A stretch of DNA of 64,000 bases from Bradyrhizobium sp. 199 (lineage in GTDB: Bacteria; Pseudomonadota; Alphaproteobacteria; Rhizobiales; Xanthobacteraceae): positions 496,001 through 560,000 of the forward strand of contig NZ_JADPJI010000002.1 in the NCBI RefSeq assembly GCF_023073355.1, written 5' to 3'. The notes beneath the pieces are model-generated. The model had not been told where the DNA came from, did not search any database, and saw only the letters and a program-made list of their open reading frames with translations. Position numbers and translations under genes: made by a program. Numbering within the stretch: position 1 is the first letter of the stretch; each line of letters begins with the position of its first letter. Positions 26,055-37,036 of this stretch are shown in pieces.

Positions 26055-26350
26055 GCGTCTACATCATCGCACAACTGAAATTCAAGAAACGCGAGGTCTA
26101 TGACGGCTATCAGGCGCGCTTCCTTGGCGTGTTCGAGAAGTTCAACGGCAAGGTCCTGGTTGCGGATGAGAATCCAGTCGTATTGGAAGGCGAGTGGCCC
26201 CGCGACAAGGTCGTACTGCTTGAGTTCCCTGACAAAGACTCGGCCCAGCAATTTCACGAGTCACCCGAGTACCAGGCGATCGCCGTGGATCGCAAAGCGG
26301 GTGCCGATGGGATAGTGCTGATGTTGCAGGGCTTTTCAAAGCAACGATAG
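26051..26350 (+). CDS. DUF1330 family protein
   Basis: A 99-residue ferredoxin-like dimeric alpha/beta-barrel protein, starting MSVYIIAQLKFKKREVYDGY, with GKVLVADENPVVLEGEWP and VVLLEFPDKDSAQQFHESPEYQ as expected for DUF1330. Members are small cytoplasmic proteins of unclear function, related in fold to monooxygenases such as ABM. The ATGA overlap couples it to the Crp-type regulator; a crotonase follows 46 bases later. Confidence 0.9.
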   Translation: MSVYIIAQLKFKKREVYDGYQARFLGVFEKFNGKVLVADENPVVLEGEWPRDKVVLLEFPDKDSAQQFHESPEYQAIAVDRKAGADGIVLMLQGFSKQR

Positions 26351-26396
26351 CAAGCACTCGATCAACCATTCTCCTTCATTCACTATAGGTGACACG

Positions 26397-27176
26397 ATGT
26401 CGCGCAATGACGCCGCGTTGATTACATTCGACGGCTCTGTCGCTACCATTACCCTGAACCGACCGGACGATCTCAATTCGCTCAACCTGGCCGCTGCGAA
26501 AAAGCTCCAGCAGCTTGGCGAAGAAGTGGAAGCCAACCCTCACATCAAGGTGGTGGTAATCCAAGGCGAAGGGCGCGCTTTCTCAGCCGGCGGCGACCTG
26601 CGAACTCTTGGTGCAGCGGCCGAAGCAAACAAGATTGCGCCGGTGGTTGGACAAATGCTGCACCACTATCACGCCTTCATCGAGAGGGTGCGCCGGATGC
26701 CAAAGATTGTACTCTCAAGCGTGCATGGTTCGGCGGCAGGAGCGGGTATGGGCCTTGCGTTCATCGCTGATCTATGCATCGCCGCGGAGGACGCGAAGTT
26801 TACGCCGGGATACGCGAAGATCGGCGTCTCGCCGGACGGCGGCAGTACAGTTGGTATGGTAGGCACCGTTGGCGTACGCCGCGCCTTCCAGATATTTCTT
26901 GCTGAAGATAGCTTTACCGCTCAGCAGGCGTTCGAATGGGGACTTGTGGCGAAAGTCGTCCCGACGGCTGAGCTAAGAGCGGAAACGAAGAAATTCGCGA
27001 TGCGGCTGGCAAACAATCCGGCCGCAGCAATTGCTGGGACCAAGACGCTGCTCTACCAGGCGGCGACCACTGCAACGAAGGCACAGCTTGATGCCGAGGA
27101 GGAGAAGATCATCGGCTGCATGCTCACGGAAGAATTCCGCGTTGCCGTGAGAAAGTTCACCGCAAAATCGCAGTGA
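26397..27176 (+). CDS. Enoyl-CoA hydratase/isomerase (crotonase) family
   Basis: A 259-residue crotonase-fold enzyme acting on acyl-CoA thioesters. The first oxyanion-hole loop is AFSAGGDLRTLG (~61-72) and the second is HGSAAGAGMGLAFIADL; the active-site acidic residues expected in helix 4 are replaced by PDGGSTVGM, so it may be an isomerase or another crotonase type rather than a true hydratase. AGGTGA precedes the ATG. It is probably co-transcribed with the Crp/DUF1330 pair and the NTF2-like gene. Confidence 0.9.
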   Translation: MSRNDAALITFDGSVATITLNRPDDLNSLNLAAAKKLQQLGEEVEANPHIKVVVIQGEGRAFSAGGDLRTLGAAAEANKIAPVVGQMLHHYHAFIERVRRMPKIVLSSVHGSAAGAGMGLAFIADLCIAAEDAKFTPGYAKIGVSPDGGSTVGMVGTVGVRRAFQIFLAEDSFTAQQAFEWGLVAKVVPTAELRAETKKFAMRLANNPAAAIAGTKTLLYQAATTATKAQLDAEEEKIIGCMLTEEFRVAVRKFTAKSQ

Positions 27177-27229
27177 TCGACCCTGACGATGCACAAGACC
27201 ACACTCCGTTTGCTGTCGAGTGAGATACA

Positions 27230-27622
27230 ATGTCATCCAATGAAGTCGAGCAAACCTGCAATGTGAATACACTCGTCGATAGCTATTGCGCGGCATGGAA
27301 TGAGCGCGACGGGATCAAGCGCTTGGTGATGCTGGCTGAGGTCCTCACACCGGACGTTCGATACGTCGATCCTGCGGTCGAACTATCCGGCCGAGAAGCT
27401 CTGGCGACCCACATCGATGTCGTCTTCGCCCGGTATCCCGGTTCGGGGATACTGCGCACCACGCGCATCGACCGACATCACAACAGGGCACGCTTCGGCT
27501 GGAGAAAGGTTCTGGCTGACGGATCGCTGCTGGCCGACAGTGTTGATTTCGTTGAGTTCGCCAGGTGCGGGAAGATATGTCTGATCGTCGGTTTTTTCGG
27601 ACCGCTCATTGCCTGCGAGTGA
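27230..27622 (+). CDS. NTF2-like (SnoaL-type) protein
   Basis: A 130-residue cone-shaped alpha+beta-barrel protein: VDSYCAAWNERDG, LTPDVRYVDPAVELSGREAL and RARFGWRKVLADGSLLADSVDFVEF follow the SnoaL/NTF2 pattern. Members serve as isomerases, cyclases or binding proteins. Placed right after a crotonase, it may act on the same CoA-linked or free intermediate. Function otherwise unknown. Confidence 0.8.
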   Translation: MSSNEVEQTCNVNTLVDSYCAAWNERDGIKRLVMLAEVLTPDVRYVDPAVELSGREALATHIDVVFARYPGSGILRTTRIDRHHNRARFGWRKVLADGSLLADSVDFVEFARCGKICLIVGFFGPLIACE

Positions 27623-27714
27623 ATGAGGCGCGACAAGCAGGTGAATCACAGGCCGACGTCACCTGAGCAACGTCGGGCGAGATGCCATGCGCGCCCTGCC
27701 ACGCCAACGAACCG

Positions 27715-27975
27715 CTAACGCTTCCGCACTGGAAAAGTCCAAACAGGCGACGCACCGTCCCAGCCGCGAAGGCGGCCCGACAGCCGCACGTTCAGCCCGG
27801 CTTCCTCGATCCGCTCGAGAAAAAGATGCAGCGCGATCACGTCTGACAGCTCCACACAGTCGCGCTTCCGCAACCACACGGCGCCCGGGAAGCGGAACAA
27901 GTTCGCCTTCAGCCATCGCCCGCTGCGCACCGTCAGCGGTTCTAAGTCGACCTGGGTTCCGGCCCAAGTATGCAA
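27715..27975 (-). CDS. Small hypothetical protein, possibly a gene remnant
   Basis: An 86-residue frame reads coherently: LTVRSGRWLKANLFRFPGAV, WLRKRDCVELSDVIALHLFL, ERIEEAGLNVRLSGRLRGWD. It has amphipathic periodicity but no recognised domain. It is divergent from the FMN-binding gene with 44 bases between starts. It could be a full small gene or the end of a lost one; overlapping frames on both strands look random by comparison. Confidence 0.4.
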   Translation of the reverse strand: MHTWAGTQVDLEPLTVRSGRWLKANLFRFPGAVWLRKRDCVELSDVIALHLFLERIEEAGLNVRLSGRLRGWDGASPVWTFPVRKR

Positions 27976-28019
27976 TGTTGCGATCTCGGTTCATACTACG
28001 GATCGGTCAGGAGATTTTG

Positions 28020-28664
28020 ATGTTCGTTCCCACCCTGCTTGCCGAAACACGTCCTGACGTCCTCTGGGAGCTTATGAGGCAAAATCCGCTCGGGACAATT
28101 GTGGTCGGGGGCGATCAGCTAGATGCGAACCACCTACCATTTGAAATTGATCGGCAACGCAACACGCTGCAAACGCACGCCTCCCGATCAAACGATTTAG
28201 CCCGTTGCGCTGGTGAAAACGCCTTGGTGATTTTTCAGGGGCCGAACCACTACATCTCGCCGGGATGGCAGCCTGGTCGCGCGAGACATGGCCGTGTGGC
28301 TCCAAGCTGGAACTATGCTGTCGTGCATGCTTATGGTCGCATCAATCTGATCGATGACGAGCGGTGGTTACTCAAACATCTCGACGCGCTTGCCAAGCCT
28401 CACGAGGCTCACAGAACCGATCCTTGGGATGTGTCATCAGCGCCCGCGGATTTCGTGGGCGGTCTCATCAAGCGCATCATTGGAATCGAAATTCACGTTG
28501 ATCGCCTGATCGGTAAGAGTCAGGCGTGCCAGCAGTATAATGCGGCGACGCGTGAGGGGGTTATAGCAGGGCTTAAATCTGAGGGGTCAGCGAAGGGCGC
28601 CGCGATGGCCAACATCGTGGCAGAAGCGTCCACGCCCCGATCAACTGCAAACGAGACGGAATAG
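28020..28664 (+). CDS. FMN-binding negative transcriptional regulator (PaiB-like)
   Basis: A 214-residue protein of the split-barrel flavin family, starting MFVPTLLAETRPDVLWELM, with NPLGTIVVGGDQLDANHLPF, ENALVIFQGPNHYISPGW and WNYAVVHAYGRI. PaiB of Bacillus represses sporulation and protease genes, but most homologues are uncharacterised FMN or haem-binding proteins. AGGAG upstream fixes the ATG at 28020. Confidence 0.88.
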   Translation: MFVPTLLAETRPDVLWELMRQNPLGTIVVGGDQLDANHLPFEIDRQRNTLQTHASRSNDLARCAGENALVIFQGPNHYISPGWQPGRARHGRVAPSWNYAVVHAYGRINLIDDERWLLKHLDALAKPHEAHRTDPWDVSSAPADFVGGLIKRIIGIEIHVDRLIGKSQACQQYNAATREGVIAGLKSEGSAKGAAMANIVAEASTPRSTANETE

Positions 28665-28870
28665 GTCGCTCTATTCGCAGCCTCTTTTTACTGATGCGAT
28701 CACGTCATGTCGCCTGTTGGCCCGTCGCCGACACGCAGGGGCGAGCTGGCGATGTCCGGGCTTCAAGGCAGAACGGACGCGGCCTGTGTTGCGGCTCATC
28801 TGTTGTGACCGCACGCCGGGCGTATCCGGCATCGCATGATGCTCAGCCGCGTTGGCCAAACCGTGCAGCC
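28665..28870. other. Intergenic, nothing recognised
   Basis: Short stretch between convergent genes; no terminator-like hairpin with a U-run was seen. Confidence 0.35.
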
Positions 28871-29554
28871 TCACGCGTAGGCCACCCAGCCACGGAATGT
28901 GAAACCGGTATAGAACAGGGTCGGCTCCGAGAAGCCGGCCTCGCGCAAAATCGTCTCGTCCTGCGCGGGCGTGAGGATTTCCAGATGATTGGTGACGGCG
29001 TCTCGTGCGGCTGCCGCCCTGTCAGGCTCGACGCCGGAGAAGGCGAGGAACGCGGAATACCGCGACAGCCATAGCGGGCGCTCGTTTTCGCCATCAGGCG
29101 CGCTTAAATGCGCGACCACGAAGGGCGCGCGCGGCTTGAGCCGTCGGCGGACCTCCGAGACGATGCGGCGCCGCTCCGCGACGTCCACGAAGTGCAGCGT
29201 CAACAGGCAGCTGGCGCCGTCAAACGGTCCCTCCGGTGCATCGTCGATGTAGCCTTGATGAAAGCGCGCGCGCGATGCGAGCGGGCCCAGGGTTTGCCCG
29301 GCGAGCGCCAGCATCGCCGCGGAGGGGTCCACCCCGTCGAAGCTCCAGCGCGGCTGCGCCTGTGCAAACGTCTTCAGTTCGAGGCCGCCGCCGGCGCCGA
29401 GCACGAGGATTCGCGCATCTTCGCGCGCGCGCTCGTGCAGCAGGATCGCCGCCATCGACAGCATGGCATTGTAGCCGGGCACGAAGCGCGGCGGTCCTTC
29501 CGTGTATCGCGCCACGGCCTGCGGATCGGAGAACATGGCTTGAATGTCGGTCAT
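28871..29554 (-). CDS. Class I SAM-dependent methyltransferase
   Basis: A 227-residue methyltransferase: motif I ARILVLGAGGGLELKTFA, FDGVDPSAAMLALA at strand 2, and FDGASCLLTLHFVD at strand 4, followed by VVAHLSAP. The ATG at 29554 has AAGGA upstream, 22 bases after the Rrf2 gene, so it is most likely the target of that regulator. Substrate unknown; small-molecule methylation is likely. Confidence 0.87.
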   Translation of the reverse strand: MTDIQAMFSDPQAVARYTEGPPRFVPGYNAMLSMAAILLHERAREDARILVLGAGGGLELKTFAQAQPRWSFDGVDPSAAMLALAGQTLGPLASRARFHQGYIDDAPEGPFDGASCLLTLHFVDVAERRRIVSEVRRRLKPRAPFVVAHLSAPDGENERPLWLSRYSAFLAFSGVEPDRAAAARDAVTNHLEILTPAQDETILREAGFSEPTLFYTGFTFRGWVAYA

Positions 29555-29576
29555 GATGCGTCCTTGAATGGTCCGA

Positions 29577-30035
29577 TCACGCACCATGTGCGCGCAGGCC
29601 CTGATGCTTGCGGGACCCGAGGCGCTTGCGAAACTCCTCGGCCAGCATCGCCAGCGTGACCTTGCCGAGGCGCGACAGCAGCAGCGCCTCGGCTTCGCCA
29701 AAGGCCTGATCGAGCGCGGCGTTGACGGCCTGTTCGACGAGGCAGCCGGGTGCCTTCGTCCGGTTGCCCATGGCCAGCAGCGCCGGGCTGCCGAGCGCGG
29801 TGTAGACGTCGCGCAGCGTCACCTTCGAAAGGTCGCAGGCAAGCGTCCAGCCGCCGCCATGGCCCTTTTCGGAGCGGACGTAACCGAGCTCCCGCAGGCC
29901 GGCCATGATGCGCCGGATCACCACCGGGTTGGTGTCCATCGCCTTTGCCAACGTCTCGGACGTGAACGGGCCGGGTTGTTGCGCCATGTGCAGCAGAATG
30001 TGGAGCACGCCGGATAAGCGGGAGTCGCGTCTCAT
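29577..30035 (-). CDS. Rrf2 family transcriptional regulator
   Basis: A 152-residue regulator: winged helix-turn-helix near residues 10-60 ([27 protein letters not shown]), GHGGGWTLA wing and a dimer helix. Only one Cys (in [11 protein letters not shown]) lies where IscR and NsrR have three, so it should not hold an ordinary Fe-S cluster. A palindromic operator candidate lies just before its start, indicating autoregulation with the methyltransferase. Confidence 0.9.
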   Translation of the reverse strand: MRRDSRLSGVLHILLHMAQQPGPFTSETLAKAMDTNPVVIRRIMAGLRELGYVRSEKGHGGGWTLACDLSKVTLRDVYTALGSPALLAMGNRTKAPGCLVEQAVNAALDQAFGEAEALLLSRLGKVTLAMLAEEFRKRLGSRKHQGLRAHGA

Positions 30036-30041
30036 GCAACT

Positions 30042-30056
30042 TTATATGTGACATAA
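30042..30056. promoter_or_regulatory. Palindromic operator candidate of the Rrf2 gene
   Basis: TTATATGTGACATAA is an imperfect inverted repeat 6 bases upstream of the Rrf2 start codon. Rrf2 proteins bind AT-rich dyads at their own promoters, so this is a natural autoregulatory site. Inference from position and symmetry. Confidence 0.45.
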
Positions 30057-30414
30057 CTCGCACGGGTCAAGGGGGTAGGATTTGCGACCTTCGCGTCCTC
30101 ATGGACCGTGTGTTGTCTCCCCAGGGGAAATCCACAATTGGCCATCACGACGGATCGACGATTCTTCCGCTCGCCCGCGGGATGCGGAGACGCAGGAGCT
30201 GTTGTCCTCCGTCGCAGCAAGCCAGCCGGGGCTGAGTCTCAGGTTGTTGCCGGTTTTTCCTGCATCCTTAGATTGCTGAAATACCGAAAATTCGTGCCCT
30301 CGGGGTTGTCCGAGAAAACATAACTTAACGATTTGCCTGCAATTTAATCATCCCGCCCAAGCGTTCATCACGCCGACGCTCGTCGATGTCGCAAAAGACC
30401 TCCAGGAATACTGC
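30057..30414. other. Divergent intergenic region
   Basis: No supported gene. It becomes AT-rich near 30275-30350 (GAAATACCGAAAATTCG, AACATAACTTAACG), which is probably the promoter of the peroxidase-cupredoxin genes. No clear FNR or FixK box was found. Confidence 0.4.
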
Positions 30415-31500
30415 ATGTCGAAGCCCGGCTTCTACCACGCGGCACTTCTCGTAGCGGCGATCGCCTCCACAGCGTCATGTCTCGTCGGTTTCAGCACCAT
30501 CGGCTTCGGCGCCGCGGTGGTCGGCGAGAGCCGCAAGGTCGAGATACCTCAGAACGCTCGGAGCGGTCTCGACGCGCTGAAGGCGCAATACCGCCGGCCG
30601 GTGACGATTCCATTTCCAAGGGAAAATCCCTACACGCCTGAGAAGGCGGCGCTGGGTAAGAAGCTCTACTTCGACACCCGCCTGTCGGTCACGTCAGCAC
30701 AATCATGTGCGAGCTGCCACAGCCCGGGCTTCGGCTGGGGCGATGGGCTCGCAGTCGGCGTCGGCCACGGCATGGTCAATCTTGGTCGTCATTCGCCCAC
30801 CATCATCAATGCCGCCTGGAGCGCGATCTTCATGTGGGATGGGCGACTGCCGACGCTGGAAGAGCAGGCGCTCGGTCCGATTCAGTCTCCTGGCGAGATG
30901 AACATGAAGCTCGACCAGCTGATGGAACGGCTTGCGGCGATACCGGAATACAAGCCGATGTTCGAGGCGGCGTTCCCCGGCGAAGGCATGAAGTCCAAGA
31001 CGCTTGGCCAGGCGATCGCCACTTACGAGCGCACGGTAGTCTCCGAGCGCGCGCCGTTTGATGCCTGGATCGAGGGGGACGAGAAGGCGATCTCCTCGGA
31101 AGCCAAGCGAGGCTTTGAAGTTTTCAATGGCAAGGCGCAATGCGCCGCCTGTCACGAAGGCTGGAACTTCACCAATGAGGGGTTCCAGGACATCGGCCTG
31201 CCGAGCAAGGACGTTGGTCGTGGCGAATTTCTACCCGGTGTCATCAAGATGCAGCACGCCTTCAAGACGCCCGGCTTGCGAGAGATCACTCACCGCAGCC
31301 CCTTCATGCACGACGGCTCCTTGGCCACGCTCGAGCAGGTGATCGATCATTACGACCATGCCGGCGTCGACCGGCCGAGCCGGTCGGATCTGATGCGACC
31401 GCTCGAATTGAGCGCGCAGGAGAAGGCCGACCTCGTCGCGTTTCTCAAGACCTTGACCAGCGAACTCGGCCCAACCGCCGTGCCGGTCCTTCCCCGTTAG
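30415..31500 (+). CDS. Di-haem cytochrome c peroxidase/MauG-family protein
   Basis: A 361-residue periplasmic protein with an N-terminal export segment and two CxxCH haem sites: CASCH (98-102) and CAACH (243-247). MWDGRLPTLEEQALGP and the C-terminal HRSPFMHDGSLATLEQVIDHY are typical of the CcpA/MauG family. It reduces hydrogen peroxide with electrons from small redox proteins, or acts as a MauG-like oxidase. A cupredoxin gene follows after 22 bases and is the likely electron donor. Confidence 0.92.
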   Translation: MSKPGFYHAALLVAAIASTASCLVGFSTIGFGAAVVGESRKVEIPQNARSGLDALKAQYRRPVTIPFPRENPYTPEKAALGKKLYFDTRLSVTSAQSCASCHSPGFGWGDGLAVGVGHGMVNLGRHSPTIINAAWSAIFMWDGRLPTLEEQALGPIQSPGEMNMKLDQLMERLAAIPEYKPMFEAAFPGEGMKSKTLGQAIATYERTVVSERAPFDAWIEGDEKAISSEAKRGFEVFNGKAQCAACHEGWNFTNEGFQDIGLPSKDVGRGEFLPGVIKMQHAFKTPGLREITHRSPFMHDGSLATLEQVIDHYDHAGVDRPSRSDLMRPLELSAQEKADLVAFLKTLTSELGPTAVPVLPR

Positions 31501-31522
31501 CCTATCAAAGTAAGGATATTCC

Positions 31523-31843
31523 ATGCGCACGCTCGCCTTGTTTACTGGAGTCATCATGTGCGGTCTTTCGGTGGGCGCTTACGCCGCAACCGAAGTGATC
31601 CATCAGCGAGGCAGGGTGTTCTCGTCCGAGACCCTTTCGGTCAAGAAGGGCAGTGCGGTCACGTTCCTCAACGACGATACCGTGCCGCATAACATCATGT
31701 CAGCCAGCAAGGGCAACGAGTTCAATCTCGGCTCGCAGACGCCGGGAACGTCGACCGACGTCACCTTCAAGGAATCCGGCGACGTCCAGGTGATCTGCGC
31801 GATCCATCCGCGCATGAAGATGATGGTCAAGGTGACTGAATAG
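31523..31843 (+). CDS. Secreted cupredoxin (type 1 copper protein)
   Basis: A 106-residue protein with a signal peptide (ending GAYAAT) and a plastocyanin-like fold. Copper ligands are His56 (VPHNIMS), Cys92, His95 and Met98 (CAIHPRMKM). It should carry electrons in the periplasm. Directly downstream of the di-haem peroxidase, it is most simply that enzyme's partner, as pseudoazurin and amicyanin are elsewhere. Confidence 0.92.
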   Translation: MRTLALFTGVIMCGLSVGAYAATEVIHQRGRVFSSETLSVKKGSAVTFLNDDTVPHNIMSASKGNEFNLGSQTPGTSTDVTFKESGDVQVICAIHPRMKMMVKVTE

Positions 31844-31866
31844 CGGCCGCCCTGCACCGGAGATTG

Positions 31867-33528
31867 ATGATGTCGATACGCTACAAGATATTCGGTGCTT
31901 TCAGCGTCGTGGTCCTGCTTGCCTGCGCCATTGCATTCTACGGCATTCGGAGCATCGGCAACGCCGGCGACACGGTGGTCCGGCTCTATGACGGCCCGCT
32001 CATGGGCATCAACCACGCGCGTTCGGCGCATGCCGCGTTGCACGAGGCGCGCCTGGTGTTGCAACGCAGCCTCCTTGCAGGTGCCTCGAGCGGCATGGTC
32101 GAAAAGTTCGAGAAGCTGGTGCGCAGCGGCTTCGACGATCTCGGCGTGGTGCGCGAGCGAGCTCCATCGCCGTCCGTCGCAGCCGCGCGCGAAAAGGTCG
32201 AGAGCGAGCTCAAGGACTGGTCGAATGCTGCCCTGAAGATCCTGAAGCCGTCTCGCGGAGGCGTGCACGAAATCCCGACCAGCTTTCTGCTCGCGCAGCA
32301 GGGCGACAAGCTGATGGCCTCGATCGACGATCTGGTCGAACTCGTCGCCGCCTACGGCTATGAATTCCGCACGGCCGCAGAGGCCGCGGTGGAGCAGGCC
32401 CGCACGACGATGCTTTCGGTCGCCTTGGGCACGGTGGCCGTCGGACTGATCATCGCACTGGCATTCTCCTACTCCATGAGCCGGCCGATTTCGGCGGCGG
32501 TGCGCATCGCCGAGCGCGTTGCGGCCGGCAATCTTTCGGACGACATTTCGGTGCGTCGTCGCGATGAGCTTGGCCGCCTCTTGAAGTCGCTTGCCGTGAT
32601 GCAGACCAGCCTCAAGGCTCGCGCCGACGACGACCTCGCCTTGATCGCAGCCAAGGACCAAAGCAGCGCTGAGCAGATCGGCCGCCGTCAGCGCATGGAA
32701 ACAGAGATTGATGCCTTCCGGTCCGCCTTTGGCACGGTCCTGAGCAACACCGATCGCATGACCGGAGAGCTCACGGACACGGCGCAGAACCTCGCAGCCA
32801 CCTCGCGCACCGCCGGAACACAATCGAACCAGGCCGCCTCCACGGCGCAGGAAACCTCGGCCAGCGTGCAAACGGTCGCCAGTGCCGCCAGCCAACTCGG
32901 CGCGTCCGCGCAGGCGATTACCTCTCAACTGACCGACGCCACGGCGATCGTGCAGCGTGCCTCGGATATGGCCGAATCCGCCAATCAGACTATCGGCAGG
33001 CTAGCTGCGGCCGCTCAGCAGATCGATGAGGTCGTCGGGTTCATTCGTACCATCGCGGGGCAGACCAATCTCCTGGCGCTCAATGCAACGATCGAGGCGG
33101 CGCGGGCCGGCGAAGCGGGCCGGGGCTTCGCCGTGGTGGCCTCGGAGGTGAAGGCCCTCGCGACCCAGACGGCAAAGGCCACCGAGGAGATCTCCTCCCA
33201 AATCACCGATGTGCAGTCCGCCACGCGCCAAGCCGTCGATAACGTCGGCGCCATTGCGCTCATCATTGGGGACATCGACAAGTTCACCGGCCGCATCGCT
33301 GCCGCGGTCGATCAGCAGAATGCCGCCGCGAGCGAGATCTCGCGAAATATCGGCGATGCCGCGAACGGTACGGCGTTCGTCGCACGCAGCATCGCCGGCA
33401 CGGCGGAGGCGACGGATAACGCCAATCGCTCGGCTGACCTGGTCCTCGCCACTGCGCACGACCTTTCCCATCAGGCAGCCCAGCTCCGCGCCTCGGTCGA
33501 CCGCTTCATTGCAAACGTGGCGGCCTGA
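31867..33528 (+). CDS. Methyl-accepting chemotaxis protein
   Basis: A 553-residue chemoreceptor: TM1 (~8-28), a four-helix-bundle periplasmic sensor (~30-180), TM2 (~182-205), HAMP ([21 protein letters not shown]) and a signalling domain with the hairpin tip [29 protein letters not shown] split around residues 395-425. The GGAG at 31859 suits this ATG; the next ATG is equally close. It starts 23 bases after the cupredoxin gene, so it may sense redox or the peroxidase substrate. No CheR/CheB-binding pentapeptide at the end. Confidence 0.93.
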   Translation: MMSIRYKIFGAFSVVVLLACAIAFYGIRSIGNAGDTVVRLYDGPLMGINHARSAHAALHEARLVLQRSLLAGASSGMVEKFEKLVRSGFDDLGVVRERAPSPSVAAAREKVESELKDWSNAALKILKPSRGGVHEIPTSFLLAQQGDKLMASIDDLVELVAAYGYEFRTAAEAAVEQARTTMLSVALGTVAVGLIIALAFSYSMSRPISAAVRIAERVAAGNLSDDISVRRRDELGRLLKSLAVMQTSLKARADDDLALIAAKDQSSAEQIGRRQRMETEIDAFRSAFGTVLSNTDRMTGELTDTAQNLAATSRTAGTQSNQAASTAQETSASVQTVASAASQLGASAQAITSQLTDATAIVQRASDMAESANQTIGRLAAAAQQIDEVVGFIRTIAGQTNLLALNATIEAARAGEAGRGFAVVASEVKALATQTAKATEEISSQITDVQSATRQAVDNVGAIALIIGDIDKFTGRIAAAVDQQNAAASEISRNIGDAANGTAFVARSIAGTAEATDNANRSADLVLATAHDLSHQAAQLRASVDRFIANVAA

Positions 33529-33858
33529 AGGAGGCGAGGGCGCCTCTCGCCCATCCGGGCACAGGCGCAAGATGCCATCATGCCCGTGTTTTGCCCGACG
33601 GAGCAACACGTCTCCGCCTGGTGGATTGAGCGCTTCGCGCGTGCTTTAACTCATTGATTCCGCTAGCCCCGGCTACTGTGCATGGGGTTGTTTTCGACTT
33701 TTTGTTTCGGCACGCCCAAAAGACCAAGATCGCCATGCTGATTTGTCACGGTGACGCCGCCGCGCGCGAGGGCAACAATCGGCTAGGCAACGCGTGGACT
33801 TTTCCTCCTGACCCGGCGCGGCGCCCTTTTTCATCCATCCATTTTTCGGAGGCGCACC
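33529..33858. other. Intergenic region
   Basis: No supported gene. A weak GC-rich hairpin (GAGGCG at 33531, CGCCTC at 33541) right after the chemoreceptor stop could help termination. The rest should include the promoter of the next gene. Confidence 0.4.
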
Positions 33859-34152
33859 ATGCAGGTTTACAATGTGGTCAAGTTCAAGGTGAAGCCGGGT
33901 GAGGAAGCCGCCTTCCTCGACGCGCACCGGAATGGCAAGGCCAAATGGCCGGGCCTGGAGCACGGGGTCATCATCAAGACCGGCGAGCAGACCTTCTGCC
34001 TCATCGGTGCATGGTCCAGCCAGGATGCGCTGCTCGCGGCACGATCGGCGATGATCAAGACCCTCGACAGTTTCAGGTCCGTGCTCGAGGATCAGGGCAA
34101 CGGCCGCGGCGTGACGGACGCCGTCTCGGGCGAGGTGGTGCTCGATCTTTAG
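33859..34152 (+). CDS. ABM-like small alpha/beta-barrel protein
   Basis: A 97-residue protein with the pattern of antibiotic-biosynthesis-monooxygenase-fold proteins: MQVYNVVKFKVKPGEEAAFL, EHGVIIKTGEQTFCLIGAWSS, then a helix. A CGGAGG ribosome site precedes it. Such proteins dimerise and may be heme- or quinone-modifying, or purely structural. Function unknown. Confidence 0.75.
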   Translation: MQVYNVVKFKVKPGEEAAFLDAHRNGKAKWPGLEHGVIIKTGEQTFCLIGAWSSQDALLAARSAMIKTLDSFRSVLEDQGNGRGVTDAVSGEVVLDL

Positions 34153-34167
34153 CAGGCGAGCGGCCCG

Positions 34168-36189
<2,022 letters not shown>

Positions 36190-36382
36190 GGCGCCTACGC
36201 ATAGGACTCCAGGCCCGTGAATTCAACCGGCAGGGACGCCGTCTTTGCCGATTAAGGTTCCCCCGTGGCGCAGAATTCGGCTGTACGCCGCGCGCGGGAT
36301 GGCGCGGTTCGGACTGTGACGCCATCCACATACCGGCCGGCGCCGCCGCGTCACTCTCCGCCTCGTTGAGAGGGAGGGATCC

Positions 36383-36670
36383 ATGTTTCTGGTCGACGCG
36401 CTGCTGATCCTGGCGATGTTGTTTTTCCTGTTTCTGCCGATCACCGATCGCAGGACGGTGCGGATGAGGCTCTGCATGGTCTGCGCGCTGCTAGCGGTGT
36501 TCTCGGCCTCGGTCACCCGCGCCCGTGTCGTGCCGGTGCTGCTCGCAGGCCTCGCTTCGTCCCCTGAAGCACTGCGGCCGCCGCCTATGTTCACAAGCGA
36601 TCCGGCTTCCAGGCACTCACCGCGCTCGACATGGGACGTGCACTTGCTCCATGGGCAGGGAAAGTTCTGA
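36383..36670 (+). CDS. Small hypothetical membrane protein
   Basis: A 95-residue frame with a very good ribosome site (AGGGAGGG six bases before the ATG). One or two hydrophobic segments at the start (MFLVDALLILAMLFFLFL; CMVCALLAVFSAS) precede a Pro/Ser/His tail with no regularity, so the 3' part may be eroded. No family recognised. Confidence 0.45.
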   Translation: MFLVDALLILAMLFFLFLPITDRRTVRMRLCMVCALLAVFSASVTRARVVPVLLAGLASSPEALRPPPMFTSDPASRHSPRSTWDVHLLHGQGKF

Positions 36671-36865
36671 GGCCGTCCAAAGTGGTCGCTGCCGTAGTTC
36701 CATCGATCCAACCCTTGTGGTTCATTTGCAGGAACGAACCGCCGCCGCGGACATTCTGACCCAGGCACCGGCGCGAGCACGCTCGCGCACGTCTCGATGA
36801 TCCCGGCGCCAGTGTCGCAACGGGATTTTTGGCCTCGATGCTCGCTTCGGGGCGATGGGGGACTT

Positions 36866-37030
36866 GTGAGCACGGTCATAGAGAACTTGCTGTTGCGGAA
36901 GCAGAAGCTCGTGGAACAGCTCGACAAGGCGCCGTCGGCCGAGGACCGCGACAAGATCGAGCACCAGCTCGATCAGATCAATACCGCGCTGGATTTTCTG
37001 GCCAGGCCGGGATCGAAGGACGCGCGATAG
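36866..37030 (+). CDS. Small coiled-coil protein
   Basis: A 54-residue protein starting at a GTG with GGGGGA upstream. It is almost wholly an amphipathic helix (VIENLLLRKQKLVEQLDKA, EDRDKIEHQLDQINTALDFL) with heptad leucines, so a helical hairpin or dimer is likely. It ends 6 bases before the convergent GntR gene. Function unknown. Confidence 0.65.
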   Translation: MSTVIENLLLRKQKLVEQLDKAPSAEDRDKIEHQLDQINTALDFLARPGSKDAR

Positions 37031-37036
37031 GCGCGC

